Positions 1 to 11,532 of a DNA stretch of 64,000 nucleotides are shown here, piece by piece. Positions within the stretch are counted from its first letter, which is position 1, and each line of letters opens with the position of its first letter. The DNA is from Asterias rubens (lineage: Eukaryota > Echinodermata > Asteroidea > Forcipulatida > Asteriidae): contig NC_047082.1 of NCBI RefSeq assembly GCF_902459465.1, forward strand, positions 10,290,545-10,354,544, read 5' to 3'. Both the position numbers and the translations under genes were made by a program. Below the pieces are notes generated by a model, which was not told the DNA's origin, did not search any database, and saw only the letters and a program-made list of their open reading frames with translations.

Positions 1-63
1 TGTCAGCCTGTGTTATCGTTACATTTGAACCACCATATTTGGGCAAAACAGTAAGTACTGTCC

Positions 64-214
64 TATAGGAGACTTTCCAACGCTAGGTGGCAGTAGACAT
101 ACCGGGTAAATTTCCATTGTTTACGTAGTTCTGAACATGCGCATAATTCTGAGAACAATGGATTTACCCGGTAAGTCTGCTGCCCTCTATCGTCCCAGAA
201 AGTCTCCCATTGTG
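64..214. mobile_element. Fold-back MITE, copy 1 (GGGAGACTTT family)
   Basis: An inverted repeat of about 150 bp: the left arm (GAGACTTTCCAACGCTAGG, then GTAAATTTCCATTGT) is mirrored by the right arm (ACAATGGATTTACCCGGTAA ... AAAGTCTCCCAT). A second copy lies at 4523-4671. No coding capacity; a small non-autonomous DNA element. Confidence 0.7.
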
Positions 215-424
215 TGAAAGGTCATACCCACAAAGACTGCTTTTCTGTACAATATTTCAATCGGCATTTTGTGCCATGTTGCAACATAATTCTCCAGTGA
301 AAAAAAGCCTGGGGGATTTACATCAGCTAGTTTTGTTCACAAGGGAACATGGCAATGTACGGAATGGTGAATTCTCAATTCACTTGACCTTTTTGGGGGG
401 AGATTGTGAAAGGGTCAAACACTG

Positions 425-570
425 ATGCAGTCGGGTTAGTGTAGCTGGTGTCTTGGCTTGCCTTCGACCTCTGGGACTGCGGTTTGAATCCCACCAGGGG
501 CACTATGTGGATTGGGTTTTCAGTCCCTACTTGACTGCGTAGGTTTTTCCCTAGAATAATTCTCTTGTGT
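425..570 (+). mobile_element. tRNA-derived SINE-like fragment
   Basis: A stretch with an internal polymerase III promoter look: GGTTAGTGTAGCTGGTGTC as a degenerate A box and GGTTTGAATCCCACC as a B box about 50 bases later, followed by an unrelated tail. The acceptor stem does not close into a working tRNA. The B-box wording recurs at 11937-11952 and, reversed, at 30500-30540 and 30650-30690. Confidence 0.4.
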
Positions 571-2409
571 TTTCTCAGACATCTAAAACTGAAATTTCTT
601 CATTGTATTCTCTCTTCTCGATTTGGTCGATAATATAATATCCCAATCAAAAAATGATGTGGCTTTTCTGATTTTGGTTTTTTTTGCACCCAGAAGTCTT
701 AGTAAAATGGTTTTTGAACAGTGACACACAACAGCCCTTGTACTGCTTTGTTAATACTTTTTTCCATGGGCCAATATTACGTCTGACATAAAAGCAAAAT
801 TTGATTTTGATTTTTGATTTCCTGCTTAATTGATTTGAAAAGAAAACTGTTTTGATACTATCGGTCATTGTAAAATTAGTGTTGCTAGTTGTTTTTTAAA
901 TCACTGTTTTTAAAGTTTTTTTTCTTATGCTGAATGTAGGAGCCTGATGTACACACATTGTAGTAGATAATTGTGACCGTTTTCTTTTTGCTACGCAGTT
1001 TTTTTTTATAAAAAAAAAAACGCCCTTGTTGCACAGGTTGTGATGCTTGATTTTGACAAAATTTAACAAAAGAGGTCTCAACAGGGATGTAAAAATGGAG
1101 TGTGTGCTGAAGCACTATCAGGTCTACCTATTACAAGTCAGTGTGCTAACCGGCCAATTTAAATTTAAAACTCTGCTAGAGGGGGACCCCTGGGTAGCGC
1201 TAGCGCAGGTTTCCAACTAGTACTTTACTAAGGCCAAATAAAAGAAAGTGTCAGTTGGCCGTCCAGGTTTTTCCAAAAAGAGGAGGATGAGGGCCTTTTT
1301 ATTTTATTTTTTAAATTTCTTTCAATGATGGCCGGCACTCATTTTATTTCAAACTGGCCACCAGTTCTGCAGTTTGAAGTCACCATTTACTTTTATGTAG
1401 TTATATACAAAGTCTTCAAAGATTAGTAAGTTAAATGAGAAATACACAGAAATTGTGTCTTTTTGAAGAAACAAAATGAAAATAAAAAAATCTTTTCAAC
1501 AAGGATGCAGCCTCAAAAAAGAAGGAGGGACGGGACGATCAACTGTTTTTTTTAAAGGTTTTTTTTGTCAGCCTAAATATATTTCTGGTGAAATAAGACA
1601 AGGTGTAATGTCTGACATGTAGTAGTACCCCTAGGCTAAACATGCCAAAGTTTATACATACTGTACATGTACGTGTTTACAAATGGCAATGTTCGATTAG
1701 TTATTCTTCCACGTACATGTACACTGTATTGCCCCTCGGGGTCTGAACCAAGCAGAATTAACCTTTACATTTTGTACAGTGTATCCTACTCTGTATTCCC
1801 CTCTGCAAGTTTCTCATTTCGCTAACAAACCAATGTCTATTATGCAACCGGTACCGGACCCATGACACTGCTCAGTCTGTAATTGTAGTGGTTTATGATG
1901 TCTACATGGATAGAGAAAAACCTTGAATAGTAAGCCCTGTTTCATCGCTCTGCTCATTGCCCACTCCTCTCACGAGGATAGTGCCAAAATTATTCTCTAG
2001 CTGTGTAAGTTTTGGGATGAAGAATGTCAGACTTTAATCTGAATTCATATTTTTTGTTCACATCTGTCCGGTGCAAACCATAGAGCAATGAAAAGAGTAT
2101 TGTAATCCCCCCCCCCCAAAAAAACCTTTAAAAAACACGATCTTCTCTAGCACTGATGATTGCATTCCCAAAGCTCTTTGCATCTGTTGTTACTTCATCG
2201 GTTCTCTAAGGGTGTACATTTAACAATACCTAAATGCAGATTTCAGTGCAGCCTTAGAATTGTCTACCGCCCCCCCCCCCCAAAGAAAAATAAAATTAAT
2301 GAATAAATAAAATTAAAATTTAAATGTTTTAAAAAACAAATAAAACAATAAACATTTAGTTGTTATTGGTTTTTATTTATCATTTATTTTTCTCTCTTTT
2401 ATGCTACAG

Positions 2410-5400
2410 GTAAAATTTCTTGTTGAAAGTGAAGTGTTTGAGAGATACAAGCAAGTCAAATTTGAGCTCGGTAAGTTTCTCTGATCTCTTTTTAGTCTGG
2501 CAAAATAAATTCTGGCGAAGGGAAATGAAAAGTTATCCAGTGATTGAATTTTGTCAGAAATTGTCAGGATTGAATACTTAAAGCCATTGGACCCTTTCGG
2601 TAAACAGTGTTGTCCAAGGCCCACACTTTGTGAACCACAACTTCTATATCAAATAACAAACCTGTGAAAATTTAGGCTCAATCGGTCATCGGAGTTGGGA
2701 GAAAACAACAGAAAACCCCACCCTTGTTTCCGCGCGTTTCGCCGTGTCATGACATGTGTTTAAAATAAATCCGTAATTCTCGTAAACAAGAATTTATATT
2801 GTTTTGCTGTTTTCTCAAAAAGTAAAGCATTTCATGGAATAATATTTCAAGAGAAGTCTTTCACCATTGCCTTCTGTAAACCCTGTAAGTTATTTGTAAA
2901 TCTGTGAATTTCTATTTTTTTTCTGAACCGAAAGGGTCCAATGGCTTTAAAGGCTGTAAACACTATTGGTGTATAAAGTCAAAATAATTATTAGCATAAA
3001 ACCTTACTTGGTAACGAGTAATGGAGAGCTGTTGAAAGTATTAAACATTGTGAGAAACGGCTCCCTCTGAAATGACAGAGTTTTTGAGAGAGAAGTTATT
3101 TTCTATGAATTTGATTTTGAGACCTCAGATTTAGAACTTGAGTTTTCAAAATTAAGCATGTGAAAGCACACAACTTTGTGTGACAATGGTGTTTTTTCTT
3201 CCATTGTTATCTCGCAACTTCGACGACCATTGAGCTCAAATTTTCACAGGTTTGTTATTTTATGCATTATGTTGAGATACACCAAGTGAGAAGACTGGCC
3301 TTTGACAATAACCAATAGTGTCCAGTGTCACTAAACAAAACCTTATGTGTTTTGTTATCTTGGAAGTTGTGTTGGCTTCAGATTAAAGATGCTATCTCAG
3401 ATTTTTTGCTGATTTGACCCAAAAATTGTGATTTAAAATTCAATATGTATTTTGATGGGGGTCGAGAAAGTTACAAGCTTTCATTTGAGCCATTGCTCGA
3501 AAAAGTCCGCCAATTATTAGTAGCAGTGAAATAAAGTGCTCAAAATTAGTTTTTGTCGGGATCCCAATATAACACGTGACCAATTCTTATGTGTTTTATA
3601 AGAAACGTTTTAAATTTTTGTCAAGTTTCCTGACCATTAAAAGTAAAAGTTAAACTTTTTTTTGTTAGAGCGTGTGATACTCTTTGAAATACCATTCACT
3701 CAAAACAATCTATTTTTTAATGTTTGGGGCCAAAAATCTGACATAGCATCTTTAAATAAATAAAAAATGAAATATTCTACTAAAATTATGAATATTTCAT
3801 TTTTACTTAGTAGCTGTGAGTGACGGCCGGCCCGACCAGTGTGATGGGACCCAATTCTTGAATGATACCTGCATCTTTCTATCAATCATTTCCTGCTTCC
3901 CTACCTGTATTAATTTTGTGTAACTAATTGACTTTTTCCTCACTCTGCTTTCTGTTTTTGCTGCAAGTCATTTTACTGCACCATTTTTCTGACGTTGAAT
4001 AATAATATAATATAATATCGATATCAAAGTCTTATATAGCGCACGTATCTACCAAACAAGGTACTCAAGGCGCTGAGTATATACAAACTTTCAGAAAGAT
4101 AGGTAATTGCAGTGATGAATTCTGAGACCCAATTATTTAGCACCTTATAAGGGTTTACAAGGTGCTAAGGCGCATTAAGCAGCCACAACCAGGAACACCG
4201 GGGCGAACCCCTTCTCTTTTCAAAAAGTGCACTGGGTTCTTTTACATGCGTTACACAACACATGGGACCAACGGCTTTACGTCCCATCTGAAGGACGAAG
4301 CAATGGTTAAGTGTCTTGCTCAAGGACACAAGTGTCACGGCTGGGGATTCGAACCCACACTCTGCTGATCAGAAACACCAGAGTTTGAATTCGGTGCTCT
4401 TAACCGCTCGGCCACGACACTTCCACTAATAAGTATACTTTTCTAGTGACATTACTGAACTAACAGTGGTTCTGGGCAAGTTTAACACCTGGCAAGAATG
4501 GGTAAAAATTGAAGTGTAGTTTAATGGGAGACTTTTGGGACGCTTGGTGGCAGCAGACTTACCAGGTAAAAATCCATTGTTCTCAGTAATCTGCGCATGC
4601 TCAGAACTATAAAAGCAATGGAAATTTACCTGGTAAGTCTGCTGCCACCTAGCGTTCCAAAGTCTCCCATTGGAACGAATCTGAATGAAAAGAAAGGTTT
4701 TTATTTACAATACACACGAATTACAATGTATAAGTGAGATCTTGCATTTTAAAGCGATTTAATTAGTTGAATTAATTTTTGCTGAAATTGGCTGGGGTAA
4801 CCTATTTTATTTTGTATGTACATGTATTGTTGGATTATAATTTTTAAAAATAAGTAGTAAACAATTAAAACTTCTGAGTATTTCTGGGGAAGCCTTTCAG
4901 GGAAATGCTGTTTGAACAAAAGACCGATCCATTAAGCTCCGCCCTATTGCGTATTGGCCAATCACAACGCAACGAAGGTCCGACAAATCAAGTCCGACAT
5001 GCGTGTGCGTATGCCTGGCGCGCGCAGTAGAGTTGTGCAGAAAGGCATTGGAGAGGCTCCTAGTTCTTGCACACACGTGAGTTGTGGGCAGAGCCTAATG
5101 GATCGGTCTATTCCTAGCAAGAACAAGATCATTCGTTTTTATCAAATACAAAGAAGAAGAAAAAAAACATTAGTCCAATTACTATAATAAAAAAAACATG
5201 AATGCTGAAACAACCACATTTGTGCAAACATTAAACAAGACACAGACAGACAGTAAAGACAATAAATAAGTAATAAGTAGGCCTAATGTTTGTAATAAAA
5301 ATACATGGGATCATCTGGACTTTGTTAGCATGGCCAAGAATCCATGCATCCCTACTCATTTATCCTCCTAAACACATCTCAAAATTCCAAACTGCACAAG

Positions 5401-8400
5401 GACCCTCACATTTGATTAGCATCTGAAAACATAATTTCCACTTTCTCATTGCCAAACGATATTTGGTTACCATGGTAACACGCCCACCAATCTCATTTTC
5501 GTGCAGAGGTAGACCTTGATCCCAGCAGAACCTGGTGCCCCGAAGTCGGCTGTGAGACTATCTGTCATGTGTGCAACGGGGACCCGTCTAAAGCTAAGCC
5601 GGTGCATTGCCCGACCGTGAGTATGCATATATTTTTTTTTACATCTTCATCAAACTAAGAACACATTAAAAAAACTAGTTGGATAAATTAAAAATACATT
5701 AATTTACAGGATAATATATATTATATTGTTATACATGAAGTCTGAAAACTTACTGATTATCATGAAGTTAATACACTACTACATTTAAAAACATTTTTTT
5801 TTCTGTGAAATACTTGCCTGTATAAAAGTGAAGTCATATTCTGAATAAATGTACGTATCTGGAAACCTAAACAAAATGTGACTGCTGAGTCTGGTTCAAT
5901 ATTAAGGACATTGTGTTTTATGTTGAAAATTTGCATTGCTACTAATTTCTTTGACCTACTCACTGGAATAGGCCCATCTTCATAAAGGGTGTAAGCACAA
6001 AAACTTGCTAAACACAGAATAGTATTGCTTAGCAGAATCAGTTTATCAGCCCAAATTACATTTAAAAGTTTGCATTGTTGTGGCTGGTGCCCGACTCAAT
6101 TTTTGCTTAGCAAAGAAATTTGTCAAGCAGTACTACTGTCTGCTTATAAAACAGCTTTATTAAATTTGGCCCAGGTTTGATCACACAAAGCATGAACACT
6201 TCCTGGACTATTTTGTCAGTTCTAGAAATCCCAATTTTAGCCTTCGAGAAAGACTCTGCTAGGGTTGACACGTCAGGCCATTAAATATTTTTGAAGAAAC
6301 CCTGTCATACTTTTAACAAGTATTTTCAAGTCGGTCCAATAGTTCTTTTTAGGATGTTTTTTCTTTTCTGTATTTTTTGTCTATAGTGCGGTACAAATTT
6401 CTGTTCAATCTGCAAATCCCGTTGGCACGCCAACCTGTCATGTGGTGAATACATGGGCACGTTGACACACAAGGCCAGCTCAAGTTCTCATGTTCTGGAA
6501 GCGCTCGGGTAAGTTAAAGACACTGGACACTATCCGTAATTACACAAAATATATAGTAGCATTAATACTAACTTGGTAATGAGCAATAGAGAGCTGTTGA
6601 TAGTAAAAAACATTGTGAGAAACGGTTCCTTCTGAAGTAACATAGTTTTTCAGAAAGATTTTTTTTTTCAAGAATTTGATTTCTAGACCTCAGAATTAGA
6701 TTTTGAGGTCCCGAAACCAAGCATCTGAAAGCACACAACTTTGGGTGACAATGGTGTTTTTTCTTGCATTTTTATCTCGCAACTTAAACGACCAATTGAG
6801 CTCAAACTTGCACAGGTTTGTTATTTCATGCATATGTTGAGATACACCAAGTGAGAAGACTGGTGTCCAGTGTCTTTAAATGAAGGCTTAATCTGAATTG
6901 GCAGCTTCAGCTCTGGCTACGACTGCTGCTAAGGATGTTGCTAAGGTCGTCCTCAAGAATGTCCTTTACTTTAACAAACAGATTTCGCTTGTAAGCAGAT
7001 AATAATATTGGATGTGGTTCTCTTGTAGTTTACCCTTTGACAATGAGGATGTAGCCAAGATTAAACGCTGTCCGATGTGTCATATACCGATTGAACGAGA
7101 TGAGGGGTGCGCACAGATGATGTGCAAAAGATGTAAACACGTATTCTGTTGGTACTGCCTGGCAAATCTTGACGTAAGTTTAATTCTTGATTCAAAATCT
7201 TGCCAAAAGTTAATTCTTTATTCTAAATCTGGATGAAATATTAATATTGACTCAAACCATTGACAAATTTATTGTAATTCTGGACGAATGTATATTCTTT
7301 GTTTTAAATCTTGACGTAAGTTTAATATTTACTCTAAGTCTTGCTGAAAGTTATTCTTGACTCTAAATTATTGGTGTTTCACTATTGCCAATGTTTTCTA
7401 TATTGTACTGCACCCGCTGTTTTGTGGGTTTATATTATTTACTTTTCAAGGTTGCCTTGACTCCTGTATTTATTTCTTAATGCTCAAAAATATTTACTGT
7501 TTTGTTCTAGTTAAATCAATTTTAGACATGTGTGAGTTTGCCATTTTGTCTTGGTTGTTTTAAAACAATGTACATCGAATAAATACATAAATTAGGCCTA
7601 AAATAAATATACAAATTAAATCAAAGATGATTCATGCGGGGTTATGGTTTCTGACCCAGTGCCAAGAAGGGTAATTTTTGTTTTTGTTTCTTTTTGTTGT
7701 ATATTGTTTTAACCCTTACACCAATGTTAATTAAGCACTGTATACTCGTACTTTCCCGAGTTCTGCGAACAAAACAAACCACTCGGGTGGGATTCAGACA
7801 CTTTTTTTTCTTCTGTTCCCACTTAAATTTCTTTGAGTTCTTTGAGTAAATGGTTTGTTTTTGTTTAAAATTTTCAATGTTTTCTTAGATATTGCATTTG
7901 TATTGTATTTCTATACCACATGTTCTACATTTTTTTCTCAGCTTTGGCTTACGCTTTTTTAAATGGTTATATAAAGTGTACATTTATGTATGTTTTTGTT
8001 TGTATTTAGCGCCAGGAGCACTTTGTTGGATTTGTGCGTTTTATAAGTTTTCATTAATATTATTATTTTATTATTACGAATCATTCTCACAGGACGACTT
8101 TTTACTGCGGCACTATGATAAGGGGCCATGCAAGAACAAACTCGGGCATTCCAGAGCGTCTGTCATTTGGCACAGAACACAGGTAAGGGTAGTCAAGAGT
8201 AAGGGGTGCTCTATAATTCACAGATAGAGGGGGCTGTGGTAGCTTGGCCATGGCAAAATCTCCAACAACTCCATATTGAGAAAAGCAAGTGCAGAGATAA
8301 TCTGTTATGCCATAACACTGGATGTAAGTATAAAAAGAAGGCCGAGCTACGATATGTTATATTCACACCAGTACATTAGTATGTCTGTGAAACTTTGAAA

Positions 8401-9973
8401 TTGAAAAAAAAAAAAAAAAAAAAACTAAATTTACCCAGAAATGATCCTATAATAGATCAACATTTTTGAGTTTGACTGTTTTGGCATGAAGGGCCGAGCT
8501 GCAAGTGATGACCCGTTTTCAGCTTTTTACACCCTGTTTTTAATCTGTCATTTGCATAAAATGTTTGCCCTTTATTTGATTTAAAGCCATTGGACACTTT
8601 CGGTAAACAGTAATTCCAAGGTCCACACTTCGTGTGTCACAACTTATATATAAAATAACAAACCTGTGAAAAATTAGGCTCAGTCGGTCTTCGGAGTCGG
8701 GAGAAAATAATGGGAAAACCCTTGTTTCCGCACGTTTCACCGTGTCATGACATGTGTTTTAAATAAATCCATGTTTCTCGATATCGAGAATTGATATTGT
8801 TTTAATGTTTTCCCAAAAAGTAAAGCATTTCATGGAATAATATTTCAAGAGAAGTCTTTTACCATTACCTTCTGTAAACCCTGTAAGTTATGTGTAAATC
8901 TGTGAACTTTAAAAAAAATGTCTGCACTGAAAGTGTCCAATGGCTTTTTACTGCTGCTGTGTTTTGTCACAAGGAAAAGAGCCTACAGTATGTTATTGCG
9001 GTCAGTATTTTGTGTTCAGTTGAAGAGGGTTGATTTGGCTTTGTTTCCTGTGAAGATTATTTTAGGATACGCTTGAACTCTGTCATTTCCTGGTATAGTG
9101 TACTCTAACCAATATTTATAGAAACAGCTTCCACGATAACCCAGAGTTTATTTATAACTTTGGTTTCCACCACAAATGTTTCTTGATATGCATGCCACCA
9201 GAAGGATTGTGTCAACTTGTCTAAAGTTATTATTGAAAATATTGTTGTGCTATTTGCCGCCAGCCCAGATTGAATGTTTTAAAAATTTACTGAATAATGT
9301 AAATGTTTTTTACTCCTATTATATTGTGATAATTCTGTTTCTTATTGTATTATGTGTCCATACAGTTGTACTTGTAAGGTTTTTACTAGTGCCATGTTCA
9401 GCACCCTAGTGTATGTCAACATGACTAAAGCGCTGTATTAATTTTGGTATTTTTATTATTTTATTCTTATTGATTTCAGGTGATTGGAGGGATGGATTGA
9501 TTGAATATTTAATAATTTATAAATATATTGATTGATAAATTAGTTGATGGATTGATAAATTAGTTGGTTATTGGATAAGTTAATTGATTGAATTTTTATT
9601 TACCGGTACCTAATTTATTTATTAATAAGGTGATTGATTAATAAATTATTAAATTTACTTCTTTATTACTTTACAAAACTTGGCCTGTAATCTATGTTTT
9701 ATTCAATAACAATAAATTCATGTCAGTAGACAATGAACTTTTTTACCATTAAACAAGGTTAGTGAAAAAAAAGGTGAATTAATTGATTGATTAATTGACT
9801 GATTGATTGATTTATTTAATGATTGATTTCAGGTTATTGGAATCTTCGCTGGATTTGGCCTTCTCCTCTTTCTTGCCTCACCCTTTCTCCTCCTCGTTGC
9901 TCCATGCATCCTCTGCTGTAAATGTAAATGGTGTCGATGCTGCGACGAAGACGACGACCTCCCACCAGCTTGA
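2410..9973 (+). CDS. RNF144A: RNF144A-type RBR E3 ubiquitin ligase, 3' part
   Basis: Six exons carry the C-terminal two thirds of a RING-between-RING ubiquitin ligase: 2410-2470, 5507-5616, 6387-6508, 7029-7173, 8093-8182, 9833-9973 (stop TGA 9971-9973). Phases join without a break. In order they encode the linker after RING1 ([12 protein letters not shown]), the IBR zinc domain with [18 protein letters not shown]2 with [13 protein letters not shown] and CWYC, the conserved [20 protein letters not shown] stretch, and a single C-terminal membrane anchor ([20 protein letters not shown]) followed by a Cys-rich and acidic tail. In this family the Cys in DEGCAQ forms the thioester with ubiquitin; it is present. 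The membrane anchor is typical of RNF144A/B, and the wording is closer to A. RING1 and the start codon lie left of the window. Duplicated decoy splice sites sit in two introns (near 7313 and 9479). Confidence 0.93.
2578..2950. mobile_element. TTAA fold-back element, family R2 (AAGCCATTGGAC)
   Basis: Begins TTAAAGCCATTGGACCC and ends GGGTCCAATGGCTTTAA, so the ends are inverted repeats carrying TTAA. Other copies lie at 8581-8950 and 41617-41965. There is no open frame of note. It shares its right TTAA with the R1 element that starts at 2947. Confidence 0.8.
2947..3336. mobile_element. TTAA fold-back element, family R1, abutting an R2 copy
   Basis: Starts TTAAAGGCTGTAAACACTAT directly at the end of the R2 copy and ends CAATAGTGTCCAGTGTCACTAA. 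Family R1 is the commonest repeat in the window: interior landmarks are GAGAAACGGCTCCCTCTGA, TTGAGCTCAAATTTTCACAG and GTTGAGATACACCAAGTGAG. Confidence 0.75.
4022..4425 (-). mobile_element. tRNA-derived SINE, minus strand
   Basis: Read on the minus strand it starts near 4425 with GTGTCGTGGCCGAGCGGTTA, an A box like that of tRNA-Leu or tRNA-Ser, then a B box GGTTCGAATCCCCAGC near 4350, a body about AAGCAATGGTT and a tail rich in TATAGCGC and ATAT. The head matches the SINE at 51985 in the opposite orientation; the tail differs, so at least two SINE subfamilies are present. Confidence 0.7.
4523..4671. mobile_element. Fold-back MITE, copy 2 (GGGAGACTTT family)
   Basis: Ends AATGGGAGACTTTTGGGACG and CGTTCCAAAGTCTCCCATT are near-perfect inverted repeats, and the arms stay paired for about 70 bases each. 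Same family as 64-214. Confidence 0.75.
6241..6281 (+). ncRNA. Degenerate hammerhead-like motif (Penelope-type relic)
   Basis: GACTCTGCTAGGGTTGACAC with CGTCAGGCC after it matches, with changes, the motif at 60008-60050 (minus strand). There the helix GACTC/GGGTC is followed by GAAAC and GTC, as in hammerhead ribozymes of Penelope-like retroelements. Here the GAAA core is changed to GACA and the CTGATGA core is degenerate, so it should be inactive. Confidence 0.25.
6514..6879. mobile_element. TTAA fold-back element R1 inserted at an RNF144 splice donor
   Basis: Starts TTAAAGACACTGGACACTAT and ends TGGTGTCCAGTGTCTTTAA. The left TTAA begins at the sixth intron base after the exon ending at 6508, so the donor reads GTAAG followed by the element. 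It fills about 366 of the 520 bases of the intron. Confidence 0.8.
7308..7328 (+). other. Duplicated decoy 5' splice site in RNF144
   Basis: A 21-base stretch here is identical to the exon end plus donor at about 7163-7183, including CTTGAC followed by GTAAGTTTAA. Related copies with CTTGCC, CTGGATG and CTTGCTG lie between and after them, so the region is a degenerate tandem array seeded by the exon-intron boundary. Using this donor would add 140 bases and read into a TGA after about 20 codons. Confidence 0.6.
8581..8950. mobile_element. TTAA fold-back element, family R2
   Basis: Starts TTAAAGCCATTGGACAC and ends AGTGTCCAATGGCTTTTTA; the right TTAA is degenerate. Interior matches 2578-2950, including GTTTCCGC, CATGACATGTGTTT and AAGCATTTCATGGAATAATA. 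Lies in the last RNF144 intron. Confidence 0.75.
9471..9500 (+). other. Decoy 3' splice site upstream of the last RNF144 exon
   Basis: TGATTTCAGGTGATTGG here nearly equals TGATTTCAGGTTATTGG at the true acceptor (exon start 9833). The DNA between is a chain of ATTGATT-type repeats. Splicing here would encode V-I-G-G-M-D and stop, removing the membrane anchor. The protein-coding acceptor is at 9833 because it reads the conserved anchor. Confidence 0.5.
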
Positions 9974-10480
9974 GACGCCAACACCGAGGGGACGAGTCTG
10001 TAAATATCAAAAGGATATAGTAAATACATGTACACTACCATAGGTTAAAGAAGGATAGTGGTTTATTCTCTCAAAACCTCTTGTTCCCAAGGAAGACATT
10101 ATGTGACTCAGCTGAAGGACATTTTGTCGAAGCGAGCCTTGCCCGATGGGAGGACATCTTCTCAGCATAAAACGGCGCATCAATCTAAAGGATCTGAATG
10201 TCTTGTTTTAGGAGACACGATTGGGGAAAATACGTGCAGGCGGTCAGCCGAGGGTCACACGTCCTTATGAGAGTTTCCAGTGAATGTTTTTCTGGGAAAG
10301 ACATTGTAGATCGATTTGATTTGCTACATGTCACGTTTGAAGAAGAAAAAAGACTTGCTGGCAAGCTTTATAAACTCTGGCATGTTTGGCCTTCGTTGTT
10401 GTCAAAGGGGGAAGCACATGGAACTTAGGTTGCCAGCTACAAGACAAGTCACGCTACAAGACAAGTCACGCAATCCGACG
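9974..10480 (+). other. Probable RNF144 3' untranslated sequence
   Basis: Follows the stop codon without an evident splice site. Three overlapping short open frames here have no recognisable domain. No convincing poly(A) signal sits close by, so the 3' end is not fixed. Confidence 0.4.
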
Positions 10481-11250
10481 ATAGCTCAGGGGCTAGCTAT
10501 TGATGTGAGCTAGGGGGCTAGCTATGTGAGCTCAGGGGCTAGCTATGTGACCTTCGGGGCTAGCTATGTGACCTTCGGGGCTAGCTATGTGAGCTCGGGG
10601 CTAGCTATGCGAGTTCGGCAGCTAGCTGAGTGAGCTCGGGGGCTAGCTGTGAGAGCTCGGTGGCTAGCGATGAGAGCTCGGGGGCTAGCTATATGAGCTC
10701 GGGGCTAGCTATGTGATCTCAGGGGCTAGCTGTGTGAGCTCGTGGGCTAGCTATGTGAGCTCAGGGGCTAGAGATGAGAGCTCGGGGGCTAGCTACGTAT
10801 ATGAGCTAGGGGGCTAGCCATGTGAGCTCAGGGGCTAGCTATGTGACCTTCGGGGCTAGCTATGTGAGCTCGGGGGCTAGCTATGCGAGTTCAGCGGCTA
10901 GAGATGAGAGCTCAGGGGCTAGCTATGTGAGATAGGGGGCTAGCTATAAACTCAGGGGCTAGCTATGTGAGTTCAGGGGCTAGCTGTGTGAGCTCAGGGG
11001 CTAGCTGTGTGAAAGCTTAGGGGCTAGCCATGTGAGAGTTTAGGGGCTAGCTATGAGAGCTCGGGGGCTAGCTATGTGAGTTTAGGGGCTAGCTATGTGA
11101 GCTCGGGGGCTTCCTGTGTGAGAGCTTAGGGGCTGCCATGTAAGGACAGCAGCTAGCCATGTTGGCTCAGGGGCTAGCCATGTAAGGTCAGCAGCTAGTC
11201 ATGTTGGCTCAGGGGCTAGCCATGTGAGAGTTTAGGGGCTAGCTAAGAGA
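10481..11250. repeat. GCTAGC minisatellite, about 21-bp unit
   Basis: About 35 copies of a roughly 21-bp unit AGGGGCTAGCTATGTGAGCTC. Most units keep the palindromes GCTAGC and GAGCTC; variation falls between them (TATGTGA, CATGTGA, TGTGTGA, GATGAGA). Higher-order structure is visible, for example a block with CCATGTAAGGTCAGCAGC repeated near 11140-11215. It lies 0.5 kb past the RNF144 stop, perhaps in its 3' UTR. Confidence 0.95.
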
Positions 11251-11532
11251 GATCATGGTCTTCAAATATGAGCGTTGTTCCCATCCTGATTTTGAGCACT
11301 TCTAAAACAAGTGAAAACATCTTTCACTGCCTAAAAAAAACCACTGTCTTCATCTATAATTTATTTTTAGCAAATATGGCAGTGTATTTGTATTAATTAT
11401 TTATGTTAAAGTAATTCATTTTGGGTGTTCATCGGTAGTTTTATTGGCTATGAGATGGGATTTCTTTTTAAAAATTAAATTGGGAGAATCGGTTACTGCC
11501 CTCTCGACCTTACTTGCTTAAGTCGAGTGATG

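Larger units (their letters stand above)
1..2409. other. Non-coding stretch upstream of the first visible RNF144 exon
   Basis: No exon is recognisable here. By the gene's order this should be intron of the RNF144-type gene whose first RING exon must lie further upstream. It holds a fold-back element at 64-214, a tRNA-derived SINE-like stretch at about 425-570 (promoter-like B box GGTTTGAATCC near 492), and poly-C and A-rich low-complexity tracts near 2107 and 2270. The short open frames here are AT-rich and match nothing I recognise. Confidence 0.5.

Noticed and set aside
6509-7028. Intron created by an introner-type element
   Set aside because: The element fills most of the intron, but the intron's own donor and acceptor flank it and the acceptor side is unrelated sequence; simple insertion explains it.
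10481-11250. CRISPR-like array
   Set aside because: Units are contiguous 21-bp tandem repeats without unique spacers, in a eukaryotic genome.
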